Positions 26,365 to 36,345 of a DNA stretch of 64,000 nucleotides are shown here, piece after piece (within the stretch, counting starts at the first letter, position 1; the number at the start of each line of letters is the position of its first letter). The notes below the pieces were generated by a model. That model saw only the letters and a program-made list of their open reading frames with translations, made no database searches and had not been told where the DNA came from. Origin of the DNA: Enterococcus sp. BWR-S5 (lineage in GTDB: Bacteria > Bacillota > Bacilli > Lactobacillales > Enterococcaceae); the NCBI RefSeq assembly GCF_016745255.1, contig NZ_JADOEQ010000001.1, positions 310,001 to 374,000 on the forward strand, given 5' to 3'. A program made the position numbers and the translations under genes.

Positions 26365-27735
26365 ATGAAAAAAATTACGACATATGAAAATAAAAAAATC
26401 TTAGTTCTCGGCCTGGCCAAAAGCGGTGTCAGTGCCGCGAAGTTATTGCAGGAGCTAGGTGCACTGGTAACTGTTAATGACTTCAAACAATTCGATCAAA
26501 ATCCTGATGCCCAAGATTTATTAAGCTTGGGTATTCGTGTTGTTACAGGAAGCCATCCAATTGAGCTTCTTGATGAGGACTTTTCAATGGTAGTTAAAAA
26601 TCCGGGTATTCCTTACTCAAACACGCTTGTGCAAAAAGCCTTGGAAAAAGGGCTGCCTGTATTGACTGAGGTTGAACTGGCCTATCAAATTGCTGAATGT
26701 CCAATTATTGGTATTACAGGTACAAATGGTAAAACGACGACAACAACAATGATTGGGCTGCTGTTAAATGCAGACCGTGAATCAGGTCAGGCTCGTCTTT
26801 CGGGAAATATCGGTTTTCCGGCCAGTCAAGTGGCTCAGGAATCATCTGCGGCAGATGATTTGGTAATGGAATTATCCAGTTTTCAATTAATGGGAACTGA
26901 GACCTTTAAACCGGAAATCGCTGTTATTACAAACCTTTATGAAGCACATATCGATTATCATGGTACACGTGAAGAGTATGTTAAAGCAAAATGGAATATC
27001 CAAAAAAATATGACAAACGCTGAATACCTGATTTTGAATTGGGATCAGGAAGAATTGCGCCAATTAAGTCAAGGGACGAAAGCAACAGTTGTCCCGTTTT
27101 CAATCAAAGAGAAGGTACAGGGTGCTTTCTATGAGAATGGTGAACTGCATTTCAAGGGTGACTATATAATGGAAGCTTCTGAGTTAGGGGTTCCCGGCAG
27201 TCACAATATTGAAAATGCTTTAGCAGCAATTGCTGTTGCCAAATTAAAAGGGGTACCGAACGAAGCGATTCGTGAAACACTAAAGAGCTTTACTGGTGTA
27301 CCGCATCGAACCCAATATGTCGGTGAGCTTCATGGTCGTAGATTTTTTAACGATTCAAAAGCAACAAACATCTTAGCAACAGAAAAAGCATTGAGTGGTT
27401 TTGCTAATGAAGAGTTAATTCTTCTAGCCGGTGGATTGGATCGCGGCAATGATTTTGACGAGTTGGTTCCTTTTCTAGTTGGACTAAAGGGAATCGTTCT
27501 GTTTGGAGAGACAAAGGATAGGCTGAATCAAGCAGCAATTGAAGCTGGAATCACAACGATCATTTTAACTGAAAATGTTGAGACTGCTGTAAAAGAAGCC
27601 TATGATTTTTCACAAAAAAATGATACTATCTTATTGTCGCCCGCTTGCGCAAGTTGGGATCAATACCCCAATTTTGAAATACGCGGAGAGAAATTTATGC
27701 AGGCATTTCAGCAGTTAAAACAAATAGAAAAGTGA
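26365..27735 (+). CDS. murD: UDP-MurNAc-L-alanine:D-glutamate ligase MurD
   Basis: 456-residue Mur ligase adding D-glutamate with ATP. The P-loop is [31 protein letters not shown] and FNDSKATN follow, and a C-terminal [21 protein letters not shown] closes the family. I start at ATG 26365 behind GAAGGGG; the longer frame from 26329 overlaps mraY and lacks a binding site. The stop overlaps a GTG, but murG starts at 27744. Confidence 0.97.
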   Translation: MKKITTYENKKILVLGLAKSGVSAAKLLQELGALVTVNDFKQFDQNPDAQDLLSLGIRVVTGSHPIELLDEDFSMVVKNPGIPYSNTLVQKALEKGLPVLTEVELAYQIAECPIIGITGTNGKTTTTTMIGLLLNADRESGQARLSGNIGFPASQVAQESSAADDLVMELSSFQLMGTETFKPEIAVITNLYEAHIDYHGTREEYVKAKWNIQKNMTNAEYLILNWDQEELRQLSQGTKATVVPFSIKEKVQGAFYENGELHFKGDYIMEASELGVPGSHNIENALAAIAVAKLKGVPNEAIRETLKSFTGVPHRTQYVGELHGRRFFNDSKATNILATEKALSGFANEELILLAGGLDRGNDFDELVPFLVGLKGIVLFGETKDRLNQAAIEAGITTIILTENVETAVKEAYDFSQKNDTILLSPACASWDQYPNFEIRGEKFMQAFQQLKQIEK

Positions 27736-27743
27736 GAAGAAGC

Positions 27744-28838
27744 ATGAAGATACTAGTAACAGGCGGAGGAACAGGCGGACATATTTATCCGGCACTGGCA
27801 TTTATTGAGTATGTGAAGAAGACACACCCAGATGCGGAATTTATGTACGTTGGAACAGAGCGCGGGTTAGAGAGTAAAATTGTCCCTACCTATGGCATCC
27901 CTTTTGAAACAATTAAAATTCAGGGATTTCGTCGGTCATTAAGTCCTCAAAACTTTAAAACAGTCTATCTTTTTCTATCTAGTATAGGAAAGGCGAAGAA
28001 AATCATTCGTTCATTTCAACCGGATATTGTCATCGGGACGGGCGGTTATGTCTCTGGATCAGTTGTATTTGCAGCTAAGCAGCTGAAAATACCAACAATC
28101 GTTCATGAGCAGAACAGTGTTCCGGGAGTCACAAACAAATTTTTGAGCAAATTCGCTTCAAGAATTGCTGTGTGTTTTCCAGATGTTATTTCCTATTTTC
28201 CAAAAGAAAAGGTTGTTTTGACTGGTAATCCAAGGGCGCAAGAGGTTGCAGATATTGAGAAATCAGCAATTTTGGCAGAGTACGGCTTGGCGTCAGATAA
28301 GTCGACAGTTGTTATTTTCGGCGGCAGCCAAGGTGCTTTAAAAATCAATCAAGCTTTTTTAGAGGCTTTACCTTTTTTTGAAGATAAACCGTATCAAGTA
28401 TTGTATGCTTCCGGAGAACGTTATTTTGAAGAGCTTCAAGAAAAGTTAAATCTTTCTAAAAGAACACTGAAAAATGTGAGTATCCAGCCATATATTGATA
28501 AAATGGCAGATGTCATGGGGAATGTACAGTTAGTAGTAGGACGGGCAGGTGCTACTTCGATTGCTGAAATCACAGCATTAGGCCTTCCGTCGATTCTTAT
28601 TCCCAGCCCATATGTTACAAATGATCATCAAACAAAGAATGCTCAAAGTCTGGTGAAAGCCGGAGCGGCACAGTTAATCAGTGACGGTGAACTTACCGGT
28701 GCAGAATTGGTGGCTGCGATAGAGCGTATTCTGTTGGATGATGAGGCTCGCAAAGAAATGGCTGCGAATTCTAAAAACGAAGGGATTCCAAACGCCAGTG
28801 AGCGTCTTTATCAGGTAGTGGAGGAGCTTGTACAATGA
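27744..28838 (+). CDS. murG: GlcNAc transferase MurG
   Basis: 364-residue GT28 enzyme converting lipid I to lipid II at the inner membrane face. The N-terminal glycine loop [46 protein letters not shown] and the UDP-binding [31 protein letters not shown] are all present. ATG 27744, not GTG 27732, matches the family N-terminus. Confidence 0.97.
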   Translation: MKILVTGGGTGGHIYPALAFIEYVKKTHPDAEFMYVGTERGLESKIVPTYGIPFETIKIQGFRRSLSPQNFKTVYLFLSSIGKAKKIIRSFQPDIVIGTGGYVSGSVVFAAKQLKIPTIVHEQNSVPGVTNKFLSKFASRIAVCFPDVISYFPKEKVVLTGNPRAQEVADIEKSAILAEYGLASDKSTVVIFGGSQGALKINQAFLEALPFFEDKPYQVLYASGERYFEELQEKLNLSKRTLKNVSIQPYIDKMADVMGNVQLVVGRAGATSIAEITALGLPSILIPSPYVTNDHQTKNAQSLVKAGAAQLISDGELTGAELVAAIERILLDDEARKEMAANSKNEGIPNASERLYQVVEELVQ

Positions 28839-28839
28839 C

Positions 28840-28856
28840 GGGAGGTGTAGAAGATT
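28840..28856 (+). promoter_or_regulatory. Ribosome binding site and AUU start of divIB
   Basis: GGGAGGTG (28840-28847) is followed, eight bases after GGAGG, by ATT at 28854. A TAG stop at 28848 closes the frame just upstream. No ATG, GTG or TTG in this frame lies at a usable distance; the next in-frame candidate is TTG 28920, without a binding site. Confidence 0.6.
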
Positions 28857-29915
28857 AGTGAGAAGGATTTTGAAAACGAAGGCAACGATCAGGAACACAC
28901 AGAGATTGACGAAGATCAGTTGACACCGTGGCAGAAAGAGAACCTTGAGTATATGAGAAATCAAGGCGATACTCCTATCTGGCATCCCAAGAAAAGAAAA
29001 GAAGAACCCGAGGCGGATGCCGAAGAGGAGTCTGTAGTGGAAGCTGATGAATCGGAAGACGTTTCTGACGAACAGCAAGATTCAGAACCTGAGCAGGATG
29101 CACTGCAAAATACTTACGAATCTTTTGCCGACCGATTGCCAAATGTCAAAAAGGTCCGAAATACCCGTTTGATGCGCCGTTTGACGCTGATTATTTCAAT
29201 TTCGGCGGTAATCATTTTGGTTCTATGCTACTTCATCTCGCCATTTAGTAAACTGTCCGGAGTGACGGTCATCGGTAATGAAAATGTTGATTCACAGGCT
29301 GTAGTTACTGATTCGAAGCTGACCATTAATGATGCACTATGGACTCAGTTTTTTGATAAGTCTGTCTATGAAAAGAATATTGAAAAAACATTTCCTCGAG
29401 TAAAAAAAGCTGCGATTTCCTTAAATGGCGTCAACAGCTTTAAGATTGCTATCGAGGAATATCAAGTACTTGCAGTTGATTATCTGGATGGTGTGTATTA
29501 TCCAATCTTGGAAAACGGTAAGGTACTAACTGACAAGCTGGATAATCCAATCAGCGGTATGCCGGTATTTGCTAATTTTCAAGACGAAAAATACATTCAG
29601 TCATTGATGGATTCATATAATAAGCTTCCGGAAGAACAAAAGGAACAGATTACAGAGATTAAATACTCGCCGTCTGAGTCTAACAAAGAGCTTATAACAC
29701 TTTATATGAAGGACAGCAATCAGGTGATTGTGAATATTACTCAATTAGCAGAAAAAATGAAGTATTATTCTCAGGTTGCCGGTCAGATGACAGAGCCTGG
29801 TGTAATCGACATGGAAGTTGGAATTTTCTCTTACTCTCATAAGAAGGAAACCGAGAACACTGAGGGTTCTGACAGCACAGAAGAGAGCTCAATAGTAGTC
29901 GAAGAACAACAGTAA
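28854..29915 (+). CDS. divIB: Cell division protein DivIB (FtsQ), probable AUU start
   Basis: 353-residue bitopic divisome protein. A long acidic cytoplasmic domain (about 1-100, with LTPWQKENLEYMRNQG conserved near residue 25) precedes the membrane helix LTLIISISAVIILVLCYFI and an extracellular POTRA domain (LSGVTVIGNENVD) followed by the DivIB beta domain. It works with FtsL and DivIC to activate septal synthesis. The reading frame begins with ATT at 28854, directed by GGGAGGTG; starting at TTG 28920 would lose 22 acidic residues. The C-terminal tail is Ser/Glu-rich. Confidence 0.88.
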   Translation: MSEKDFENEGNDQEHTEIDEDQLTPWQKENLEYMRNQGDTPIWHPKKRKEEPEADAEEESVVEADESEDVSDEQQDSEPEQDALQNTYESFADRLPNVKKVRNTRLMRRLTLIISISAVIILVLCYFISPFSKLSGVTVIGNENVDSQAVVTDSKLTINDALWTQFFDKSVYEKNIEKTFPRVKKAAISLNGVNSFKIAIEEYQVLAVDYLDGVYYPILENGKVLTDKLDNPISGMPVFANFQDEKYIQSLMDSYNKLPEEQKEQITEIKYSPSESNKELITLYMKDSNQVIVNITQLAEKMKYYSQVAGQMTEPGVIDMEVGIFSYSHKKETENTEGSDSTEESSIVVEEQQ

Positions 29916-29966
29916 AAAAATAAATTAGAAAATAGTAGAATCTTCTTTCTAAAAAGCCCTTGTTTA

Positions 29967-29975
29967 TGGTAGAAT
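29967..29975 (+). promoter_or_regulatory. Putative ftsA promoter
   Basis: TG-G-TAGAAT is an extended -10 in the 148-base divIB-ftsA gap; the -35 (TTCTAA) is weak. A TTGACA at 29991 has only a poorly spaced TATAGG. Either would give ftsAZ a transcript separate from the upstream operon. Confidence 0.4.
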
Positions 29976-30063
29976 TGAAAGAAGTGAGTATTGACAAAAA
30001 ATAGATAAACGAGCGTATAGGTTCGCTTACATATTGGATTAATTAGGAGGAGGAACCCCATTC

Positions 30064-31398
30064 ATGGCAAAAACAGGAATGTATGTAGGCCTTGATATTG
30101 GTACAACATCTGTAAAAGTTGTCGTAGCTGAATTTATCGAAGGCCAAATGAATATAATTGGCGTGGGAAACGCGAAATCTGATGGTTTAAACAGAGGAAT
30201 CATCGTTGATATTGATAAAACCGTAAATGCAATCCAGCGTGCTGTTAGGCAGGCGGAAGAAAAAGCGGGGATTCAAATCAAGAGTGTTAACGTAGGTTTG
30301 CCGGCTAATATGTTGGAAGTAGAAAACTGCCAAGGAATGATTGCTGTAAGCAGTGAATCAAAAGAAATCAATGATGAGGATGTGCGAAACGTTGCATCTG
30401 CAGCTTTGGTTCGTTCAACTCCTCCAGAACGTCAAATCGTTGCAATCTTACCTCAAGAGTTTACTGTTGACGGTTTTGAAGGGATTAAAGATCCACGTGG
30501 GATGATTGGCGTTCGCCTTGAAATGCTGGGTGTAGTCTTTACTGGTCCTAAAACGATTATTCACAATACACGCAAGTGTGTGGAAAAAGCCGGACTATCT
30601 GTAAATGAAATGGTTATCGCTCCTCTTGCACTGACTGAAACAATTCTTTCAGATGGTGAAAAAGAGTTTGGAACGATTGTCATCGACATGGGCGGCGGCC
30701 AAACAACGACTGCGGTGATGCATGACAAGCAATTGAAATTCAATCACGTGAACCAAGAAGGCGGAGAGTTCGTTACAAAGGATATCTCTATTGTTCTGAA
30801 CACATCCTTCAATAATGCAGAAGCGTTAAAAATCAATTACGGTGATGCTTTCCCGGAACGTACATCTGTCAGTGAAGAGTTTCCTGTAGATGTTATCGGA
30901 AAATCTGAACCTGTAAAAGTGGATGAACGCTACCTTTCAGAAGTGATCGAAGCAAGAATAGAGCAAATATTCAGAAAGTCAAAAGAAGTACTGGACGAAA
31001 TTGATGCATTGGAATTGCCTGGTGGTATTATTTTAACCGGCGGCGGCGCAAGCCTTCCAGGTGTTGTAGATTTGGCTCAGGAAATCTTTGATACAGGCGT
31101 GAAGCTTTATGTGCCAAACCATATGGGTCTGCGCAATCCTGTCTTTACAAATGTTATTAGTATTGTTGAGTATTCTGCACAGCTTCCGGAAATCTATCAC
31201 ATTGCTAAAGGAGCTGTTCCCGGTGGGAAATCAACATCCTCTGCGCCTCAAATTGCTGTACAACAGCAAGAAGCAGCTTCTTATGAGAACTATCAAGAAG
31301 AGCCGATGGAATCGAATTATGAAAATGCTGAAAATCATGAATCAAATGAAAAAGTTACCGGAAAAATCAAAGACTTTTTCTCAAATATCTTTGATTAA
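30064..31398 (+). CDS. ftsA: Cell division protein FtsA
   Basis: 444-residue actin-like ATPase that tethers FtsZ to the membrane. Actin-fold phosphate loops are [13 protein letters not shown] and [13 protein letters not shown], the adenosine loop is [11 protein letters not shown], and the C-terminal amphipathic helix is [15 protein letters not shown] after a Gln/Asn/Glu-rich linker. GGAGGAGG lies upstream of ATG 30064. The ftsZ gene follows after 26 bases. Confidence 0.97.
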   Translation: MAKTGMYVGLDIGTTSVKVVVAEFIEGQMNIIGVGNAKSDGLNRGIIVDIDKTVNAIQRAVRQAEEKAGIQIKSVNVGLPANMLEVENCQGMIAVSSESKEINDEDVRNVASAALVRSTPPERQIVAILPQEFTVDGFEGIKDPRGMIGVRLEMLGVVFTGPKTIIHNTRKCVEKAGLSVNEMVIAPLALTETILSDGEKEFGTIVIDMGGGQTTTAVMHDKQLKFNHVNQEGGEFVTKDISIVLNTSFNNAEALKINYGDAFPERTSVSEEFPVDVIGKSEPVKVDERYLSEVIEARIEQIFRKSKEVLDEIDALELPGGIILTGGGASLPGVVDLAQEIFDTGVKLYVPNHMGLRNPVFTNVISIVEYSAQLPEIYHIAKGAVPGGKSTSSAPQIAVQQQEAASYENYQEEPMESNYENAENHESNEKVTGKIKDFFSNIFD

Positions 31399-31424
31399 TC
31401 ACTAAAACAGGAGGAAACGATAAT

Positions 31425-32684
31425 ATGGAATTTTCTTTAGATAACAATATCAACAACGGCGCTGTCATTAAAGTCATCGGTGTCGGCGGTGGTGGCGGCA
31501 ATGCTGTTAACCGTATGATTGAAGAAAATGTCAAGGGCGTTGAGTTCATTGCTGCGAATACTGATGTTCAAGCATTGAAAAGCTCAAAAGCTGAGACAGT
31601 GATTCAGCTTGGTCCTAAATATACACGAGGCTTAGGTGCCGGTTCTCAACCGGAAGTAGGTCAAAAAGCAGCAGAAGAAAGCGAACAGGTTATCTCCGAT
31701 TCATTGCAAGGTGCAGATATGATTTTCATCACTGCCGGAATGGGTGGCGGAACTGGTACTGGTGCAGCTCCTGTTGTAGCTAAGATTGCTAAAGAGCTAG
31801 GTGCTTTGACAGTCGGTGTGGTTACTCGTCCATTTAGCTTTGAAGGTCCGAAAAGAGGACGTTTTGCAGCTGAAGGAATTGCTTTGCTGAAAGAAAACGT
31901 TGATACACTTCTTATTATTTCCAATAACCGACTATTAGAAGTTGTAGATAAAAAGACACCAATGCTTGAAGCATTCCGTGAAGCGGATAATGTTTTACGC
32001 CAAGGTGTACAAGGTATCTCTGATTTGATTACCGCTCCTGGTTATGTGAACTTGGACTTTGCTGATGTGAAAACAGTGATGGAAAATCAAGGAACTGCCT
32101 TGATGGGTATCGGTGTTGCCAGCGGTGAAGATCGTGTGATTGAAGCGACGAAGAAAGCTATTTCTTCTCCATTACTGGAAACTTCTATCGATGGCGCAGA
32201 GCAAGTTCTATTAAATATCACCGGTGGACTGGATATGACATTATTCGAGGCACAGGATGCATCTGATATCGTTACTAGTGCCGCAACTGGCGATGTGAAC
32301 ATTATCTTGGGTACATCAATCAATGAAGACCTTGGAGATGAAATCCGTGTCACTGTAATTGCTACAGGGATCGATCCTTCTAAAAAGGAAAGACGTCCAC
32401 AAAGACAAAGACCTGCAAACACACAGATTCAATCCGTTCAACAGGCACCTGTCTTAGACATGGAGCAGGCTAGAAATACACAGCCTCAACAATCACAACC
32501 ACAGGAAGAAACAAGTGCATTTGGCGATTGGGATATTCGTCGCGAACAGAATGTACGTCCTAAAGTAGAAGAAACAACGATTGAAAATGTTGAAAAGAAA
32601 GAATTTGAAACATTCCATCGTGAAGAATCTTCTCATAATGATGATGAGTTAAATACACCACCATTTTTCAGAAGAAAAAGATAG
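31425..32684 (+). CDS. ftsZ: Cell division GTPase FtsZ
   Basis: 419-residue tubulin-like GTPase forming the Z-ring. Landmarks: [24 protein letters not shown], the GTP signature [11 protein letters not shown], the T7 synergy region [14 protein letters not shown], a Gln-rich linker after about residue 320 and the C-terminal peptide [11 protein letters not shown], which binds FtsA and SepF. CAGGAGGA precedes ATG 31425. Confidence 0.98.
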   Translation: MEFSLDNNINNGAVIKVIGVGGGGGNAVNRMIEENVKGVEFIAANTDVQALKSSKAETVIQLGPKYTRGLGAGSQPEVGQKAAEESEQVISDSLQGADMIFITAGMGGGTGTGAAPVVAKIAKELGALTVGVVTRPFSFEGPKRGRFAAEGIALLKENVDTLLIISNNRLLEVVDKKTPMLEAFREADNVLRQGVQGISDLITAPGYVNLDFADVKTVMENQGTALMGIGVASGEDRVIEATKKAISSPLLETSIDGAEQVLLNITGGLDMTLFEAQDASDIVTSAATGDVNIILGTSINEDLGDEIRVTVIATGIDPSKKERRPQRQRPANTQIQSVQQAPVLDMEQARNTQPQQSQPQEETSAFGDWDIRREQNVRPKVEETTIENVEKKEFETFHREESSHNDDELNTPPFFRRKR

Positions 32685-32698
32685 AGAGGCATTGACAC

Positions 32699-33376
32699 AT
32701 GCTGGCAGATAATTTGAATGAAATCAAAGAAACTATCAAGCTGGCATGTGCGCGTGCCCATCGTTCAGAAACAGAAGTAACGTTAGTCGCTGTAACAAAG
32801 TCAGTAGATAGTGAAGTAGCTGAGCAGCTTGCTGAGCTTGGGGTTGAAGATTTTGCTGAGAACCGTGTAGATAAATTATTAGACAAAAAGGCTGCATTGA
32901 AGAAATTTTCTTCGATAAAGTGGCATTTGATTGGTAATTTACAGCGGAGAAAGGTAAAATTAGTTATCAACGACATCGACTATTTTCATGCCTTGGACAG
33001 TTTACGTTTAGCAGAAGAAATACAAAAAAGGGCAGAGAAGGCTATCTCATGCTTTATTGAAGTAAATATTTCTGCTGAAGAAACGAAACATGGACTAAGA
33101 AAAGAAGAATTAAAGGATTTTATCAATCAATTGAGTAGCATGGATAAAATTCGTGTTGTTGGTCTTATGACCATGGCGCCTTTGAACACCGATGACCAGA
33201 AGCTACATGAAATTTTTTCGGAGTTGAAAAATACTCAGAATATGGTAAAGGAAATGAACTTGCCATTTGCACCGTGTACGGAGCTTAGTATGGGAATGTC
33301 CAATGACTTTTCTATAGCTGTAGAAGAAGGGGCGACATTTGTTCGCGTCGGTAGAGGATTATTTAGAGGTGCGTAA
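32699..33376 (+). CDS. ylmE: YggS-family PLP-binding protein (YlmE)
   Basis: 225-residue single-domain PLP protein (COG0325) with VTLVAVTKSVD carrying the PLP lysine, FAENRVDKLLDK, WHLIGNLQRRK and LSMGMSNDFSIAVEEGATFVRVGRGLF. It has no known enzyme activity and acts in PLP homeostasis; in Gram-positives it is fixed between ftsZ and sepF. It is slightly shorter at the N-terminus than many homologues. Confidence 0.93.
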   Translation: MLADNLNEIKETIKLACARAHRSETEVTLVAVTKSVDSEVAEQLAELGVEDFAENRVDKLLDKKAALKKFSSIKWHLIGNLQRRKVKLVINDIDYFHALDSLRLAEEIQKRAEKAISCFIEVNISAEETKHGLRKEELKDFINQLSSMDKIRVVGLMTMAPLNTDDQKLHEIFSELKNTQNMVKEMNLPFAPCTELSMGMSNDFSIAVEEGATFVRVGRGLFRGA

Positions 33377-33389
33377 AGGAGGGGAATCT

Positions 33390-34043
33390 ATGTCAATTTT
33401 TAATAAAAATGCATTATCAAATTTTTTTGGATTATCTGGTGAAGATGAATATGAAGACAGCTATGATAGTTATTCGGAGCAAAGCGTTGTGAATGAGCAG
33501 CCGAGACAACAGCAGCCGCGTGTCAGACAACAACCAAGAGCGCAGCAGGCGGTTCCTCAGCAGCAAAATGTCCAACAGCAGACTTATCAACAGTCTAGTT
33601 CAGAGCCTTTGAGAGAAAGACCATCTGCTCGTTATCGTTCAACAGAAAAACATCAAAATCCGAATAGTGGTAGTCATCAGACAAGATCATACAATGAGAA
33701 AAAGGTTGTCTCCATGCGCAATTCTAATACATCATCTATTTCACAGGAGAGCAATCGTTATGATGAACCAATGAAGATTTCGATTATTGAACCTAGAGTA
33801 TATTCAGAAGCAATGAACATTGCGAAGCATATCATTGTTGAGGAAGCTGTATTAATCAACTTCCATTTAATTGAAGAAGGTCAGGCACGAAGAATTGTCG
33901 ATTTTCTTACAGGAACCGTCTATGCCTTGGATGGAGACATTCAACGTGTTGGTGATGAAATTTTCTTATGTACACCACCGAATATGGAAATAGACAGCGC
34001 AACGGCGCAATCATTAGCTAAAAAACAAATGTTTGATTTTTAG
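33390..34043 (+). CDS. sepF: Cell division protein SepF
   Basis: 217-residue FtsZ-binding protein. The N-terminal amphipathic helix MSIFNKNALSNFFGL binds membrane, a Gln/Arg/Ser-rich linker (about 35-130, glutamine-laden) follows, and the C-terminal beta-alpha domain (ISIIEPRVYSEAMNIAKHI...VDFLTGTVYALDGDIQRVGDEIFLCTP) bundles FtsZ. I use ATG 33390 behind AAAGGAGGGG; the open frame to 33339 runs into ylmE. Confidence 0.95.
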   Translation: MSIFNKNALSNFFGLSGEDEYEDSYDSYSEQSVVNEQPRQQQPRVRQQPRAQQAVPQQQNVQQQTYQQSSSEPLRERPSARYRSTEKHQNPNSGSHQTRSYNEKKVVSMRNSNTSSISQESNRYDEPMKISIIEPRVYSEAMNIAKHIIVEEAVLINFHLIEEGQARRIVDFLTGTVYALDGDIQRVGDEIFLCTPPNMEIDSATAQSLAKKQMFDF

Positions 34044-34057
34044 TTTAGGAGGTAATC

Positions 34058-34330
34058 ATGATTATTCAGATTTTGTATTTTATAAACTGGGCCGTTCAGA
34101 TTTATTCAGGTGTATTAGTTGTCTATGCGCTCCTTTCTTGGTTTCCGGGAGCACATGATTCATTTCTTGGACAATTGGTTACCAAGCTTTGTGAGCCGTA
34201 TTTAAGTTTATTTGATCGATTGAATTTGAATATTGGAATGGTTAGCTTTAATGTAATGATAGGAATTCTTGTCTTGAATTTGGCAAACAGTGGGCTGAGA
34301 ATGCTTATCCTGTCACTTATAGGTTATTGA
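34058..34330 (+). CDS. ylmG: YggT-family membrane protein (YlmG)
   Basis: 90 residues with two membrane segments and the YggT core YALLSWFPGAHDS...LCEPYLSLFDRL. The family is linked to septum placement and nucleoid or osmotic behaviour in different bacteria, with no biochemical role known. GGAGGTAA precedes ATG 34058, 14 bases after sepF. Confidence 0.9.
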   Translation: MIIQILYFINWAVQIYSGVLVVYALLSWFPGAHDSFLGQLVTKLCEPYLSLFDRLNLNIGMVSFNVMIGILVLNLANSGLRMLILSLIGY

Positions 34331-34351
34331 TAAAAGAAGGGTGGTTTATCT

Positions 34352-35134
34352 ATGAATGCAAATGTGTATCAGCATTTTCGGAAAGATGAGCATCCTTTTA
34401 TTGATTCCGTCGGTGATTGGATTGAAAAGGTTGAAAGCCAATATGCACCATATTTGACTGAGTTTTTAGACCCGAGACAGGCTTATATTCTCGAAACGAT
34501 TATTCGTCAGAACAGTGATTTGTCCTTTCGATTTTACGGTGGGTATGAGCAGGCTGAAAGAAAAAGATGTTTGATTTTTCCAGATTACTATGAGCCGACA
34601 ACAGAAGATTTCAATATCAATTTGATAGAGATAGTCTATCCTGTGAAGTTTACATCACTTTCTCATGGGAAAATATTAGGTACTTTCATGAATACTGGAA
34701 TTAAACGCCAGTACTTTGGAGATATTATTTCTGATGGGGAGCATTGGCAGATATTTCTTGCTGAAGAAACGATGAACTTTGTAATTGCTCAAGTGGATAA
34801 GATTGGGAAAATAGCTGTGAGGCTTGAAGAAAGAAAGTATACAGAAATTATCGTTCCGAAGGATGAATGGACATCAGAGCGGGTCACCGTTAGTTCAATG
34901 AGGCTGGATAATTTGATTTCAACTGTATATAATATTTCCAGACAGCGTTCTAAGCAGCTGATAGAATCTGGAAAGGTCAAAATCAACTGGGCTGAAAACC
35001 TTCGCCCGGATTTTCCTTTAGAGTTGTTGGATATTGTATCTATCAGAGGCTTCGGCCGCATACAGATACAGGAGTTGGAAGGCAAGACAAAGAAAGAAAA
35101 ATACCGTTTGTTATTGGGAGTACTGCGAAAATAA
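34352..35134 (+). CDS. ylmH: S4-domain RNA-binding protein YlmH
   Basis: 260-residue protein: an N-terminal alpha/beta region (FRFYGGYEQAERKRCLIFPDYY) and a C-terminal S4 domain (SSMRLDNLISTVYNISRQRSKQLIESGKVKINW). Members contact rRNA or peptidyl-tRNA on obstructed 50S subunits, in line with a ribosome-rescue role reported for Bacillus YlmH. It lies between ylmG and divIVA, as is usual. GAAGGGTGG precedes ATG 34352. Confidence 0.92.
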   Translation: MNANVYQHFRKDEHPFIDSVGDWIEKVESQYAPYLTEFLDPRQAYILETIIRQNSDLSFRFYGGYEQAERKRCLIFPDYYEPTTEDFNINLIEIVYPVKFTSLSHGKILGTFMNTGIKRQYFGDIISDGEHWQIFLAEETMNFVIAQVDKIGKIAVRLEERKYTEIIVPKDEWTSERVTVSSMRLDNLISTVYNISRQRSKQLIESGKVKINWAENLRPDFPLELLDIVSIRGFGRIQIQELEGKTKKEKYRLLLGVLRK

Positions 35135-35153
35135 AACGATGAGGTGAATACGT

Positions 35154-35894
35154 ATGGCATTAACACCGTTAGATATCCAGAATAAGGTTTTCTCTACGAA
35201 AATGAGAGGATACAATCAAGACGAAGTAGATGATTTTCTTGATCAAGTAACTAAAGATTATGAAGATTCTATTCAAAAAGTCCGTGAATTAGAAAAATCA
35301 TTGAAGCATGCAGAAGAAAAACTGCAGTACTTTAATGAATTAAAAGATGCATTAAATCAATCAATTATTGTTGCACAAGATACAGCTGATAAAGTAAAAT
35401 CAAGCGCAACAAAAGAGTCAGAGGTTATTGTTACTTCTGCTGAAAATACAGCAAATGAAATGGTCAGCAATGCGGAACGTCGCTCTAATGCGTTGATTAC
35501 AGCGGCAGAGGATAAAGCATCTGAGATTCTGACTGAAGCCACTGATCGTGCGCGCCAATTGGCAGCTGAGACAGATGACTTGAAGAAGAAAACAAGAGTC
35601 TTCCACCAACGCTTAAACTTGATGCTGGAAACACAGCTAGAGCAAGTTAAGAGTGAGGAATGGAACGATTTGCTGAAACCATTCTCAAGCTATGTTAGTG
35701 ATAGTCACACTGTTATTCAGGAGGTTCTTTCTAAAGAACTGACTGCTGATGGTGAAGATACTGGTGCGACAGGGACAATTCCTGTAGTTGAACCAACTGT
35801 GGCTGCACCAACAACTGTTTCTTCTTTGGAAGATGCAAAGAAATTATCTGAATCACTGGAGTTTTTAGATAGTAAACCTGAAACAGATGAATAA
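35154..35894 (+). CDS. divIVA: Division-site protein DivIVA
   Basis: 246-residue coiled-coil protein that senses curved membrane at septa and poles. The lipid-binding N-terminus (MALTPLDIQNKVFSTKMRGY, DEVDDFLDQVTKDYE) is followed by a coiled coil to about residue 165 and an acidic, Thr/Pro-containing tail. GATGAGGTG lies before ATG 35154. It is the last gene of the dcw-ylm block. Confidence 0.95.
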   Translation: MALTPLDIQNKVFSTKMRGYNQDEVDDFLDQVTKDYEDSIQKVRELEKSLKHAEEKLQYFNELKDALNQSIIVAQDTADKVKSSATKESEVIVTSAENTANEMVSNAERRSNALITAAEDKASEILTEATDRARQLAAETDDLKKKTRVFHQRLNLMLETQLEQVKSEEWNDLLKPFSSYVSDSHTVIQEVLSKELTADGEDTGATGTIPVVEPTVAAPTTVSSLEDAKKLSESLEFLDSKPETDE

Positions 35895-35904
35895 TTTATT
35901 CTTA

Positions 35905-36145
35905 GTGAATAGAACAGAAAAGTCGATAGCTATTCTTTGAAGCGAGTCAATGACGGTGAAAGATTGACAAGACCCTGCTATCGAAAAGATCCTCTATTCC
36001 GAATCAGACTTGAAATTAATCAGTAAAGTTTGACGTGTGATTACGATAGCAATCATCAGAGGGAATCATTTACTGAATAAGTGATTCTAAATTTGGGTGG
36101 TAACGCGAGCACTTTCGTCCCTTGGGATGGAAGTGCTTTTTTGTT
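35905..36145 (+). promoter_or_regulatory. T-box riboswitch for isoleucine, upstream of ileS
   Basis: The T-box sequence TGGGTGGTAACGCG (36094-36107) leads straight into a terminator: AGCACTTTCGTCCC, TT, GGGATGGAAGTGCT, then a T-run (36108-36143). Upstream, a stem I can form between GTCGATAGC and GCTATCGA-type arms, and its 3' side carries GAATCAG, giving the isoleucine specifier codon ATC at 36003-36005. Uncharged tRNA-Ile should favour the antiterminator. From 36146 to 36345 the leader continues for 200 bases without a gene. Confidence 0.9.
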
Positions 36146-36345
36146 TTTTCCTGATGTATCAGGAAAAAATTTTTATGTTTCTCAAAGAAGCAGAATTTGG
36201 AATATGTATAGATACTGTAAAGACCTTATGCACGAAAACTAACTGTTGTTTTAAGTGCAAACAAAGGAATCATTGGTTAAAACTATTTCTTTAACAGAAT
36301 TTATATACAACGAAGAGATATTTATTTGAAAGTGAGGAAATACGA

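Noticed and set aside
28920-29915. divIB starting at TTG 28920
   Set aside because: There is no ribosome binding site before it, while a perfect one serves the ATT 66 bases upstream in the same frame.
29991-30021. TTGACA promoter before ftsA
   Set aside because: The -35 is perfect, but the only -10 (TATAGG) is 19 bases away and poor; the extended -10 at 29967 is the better candidate.
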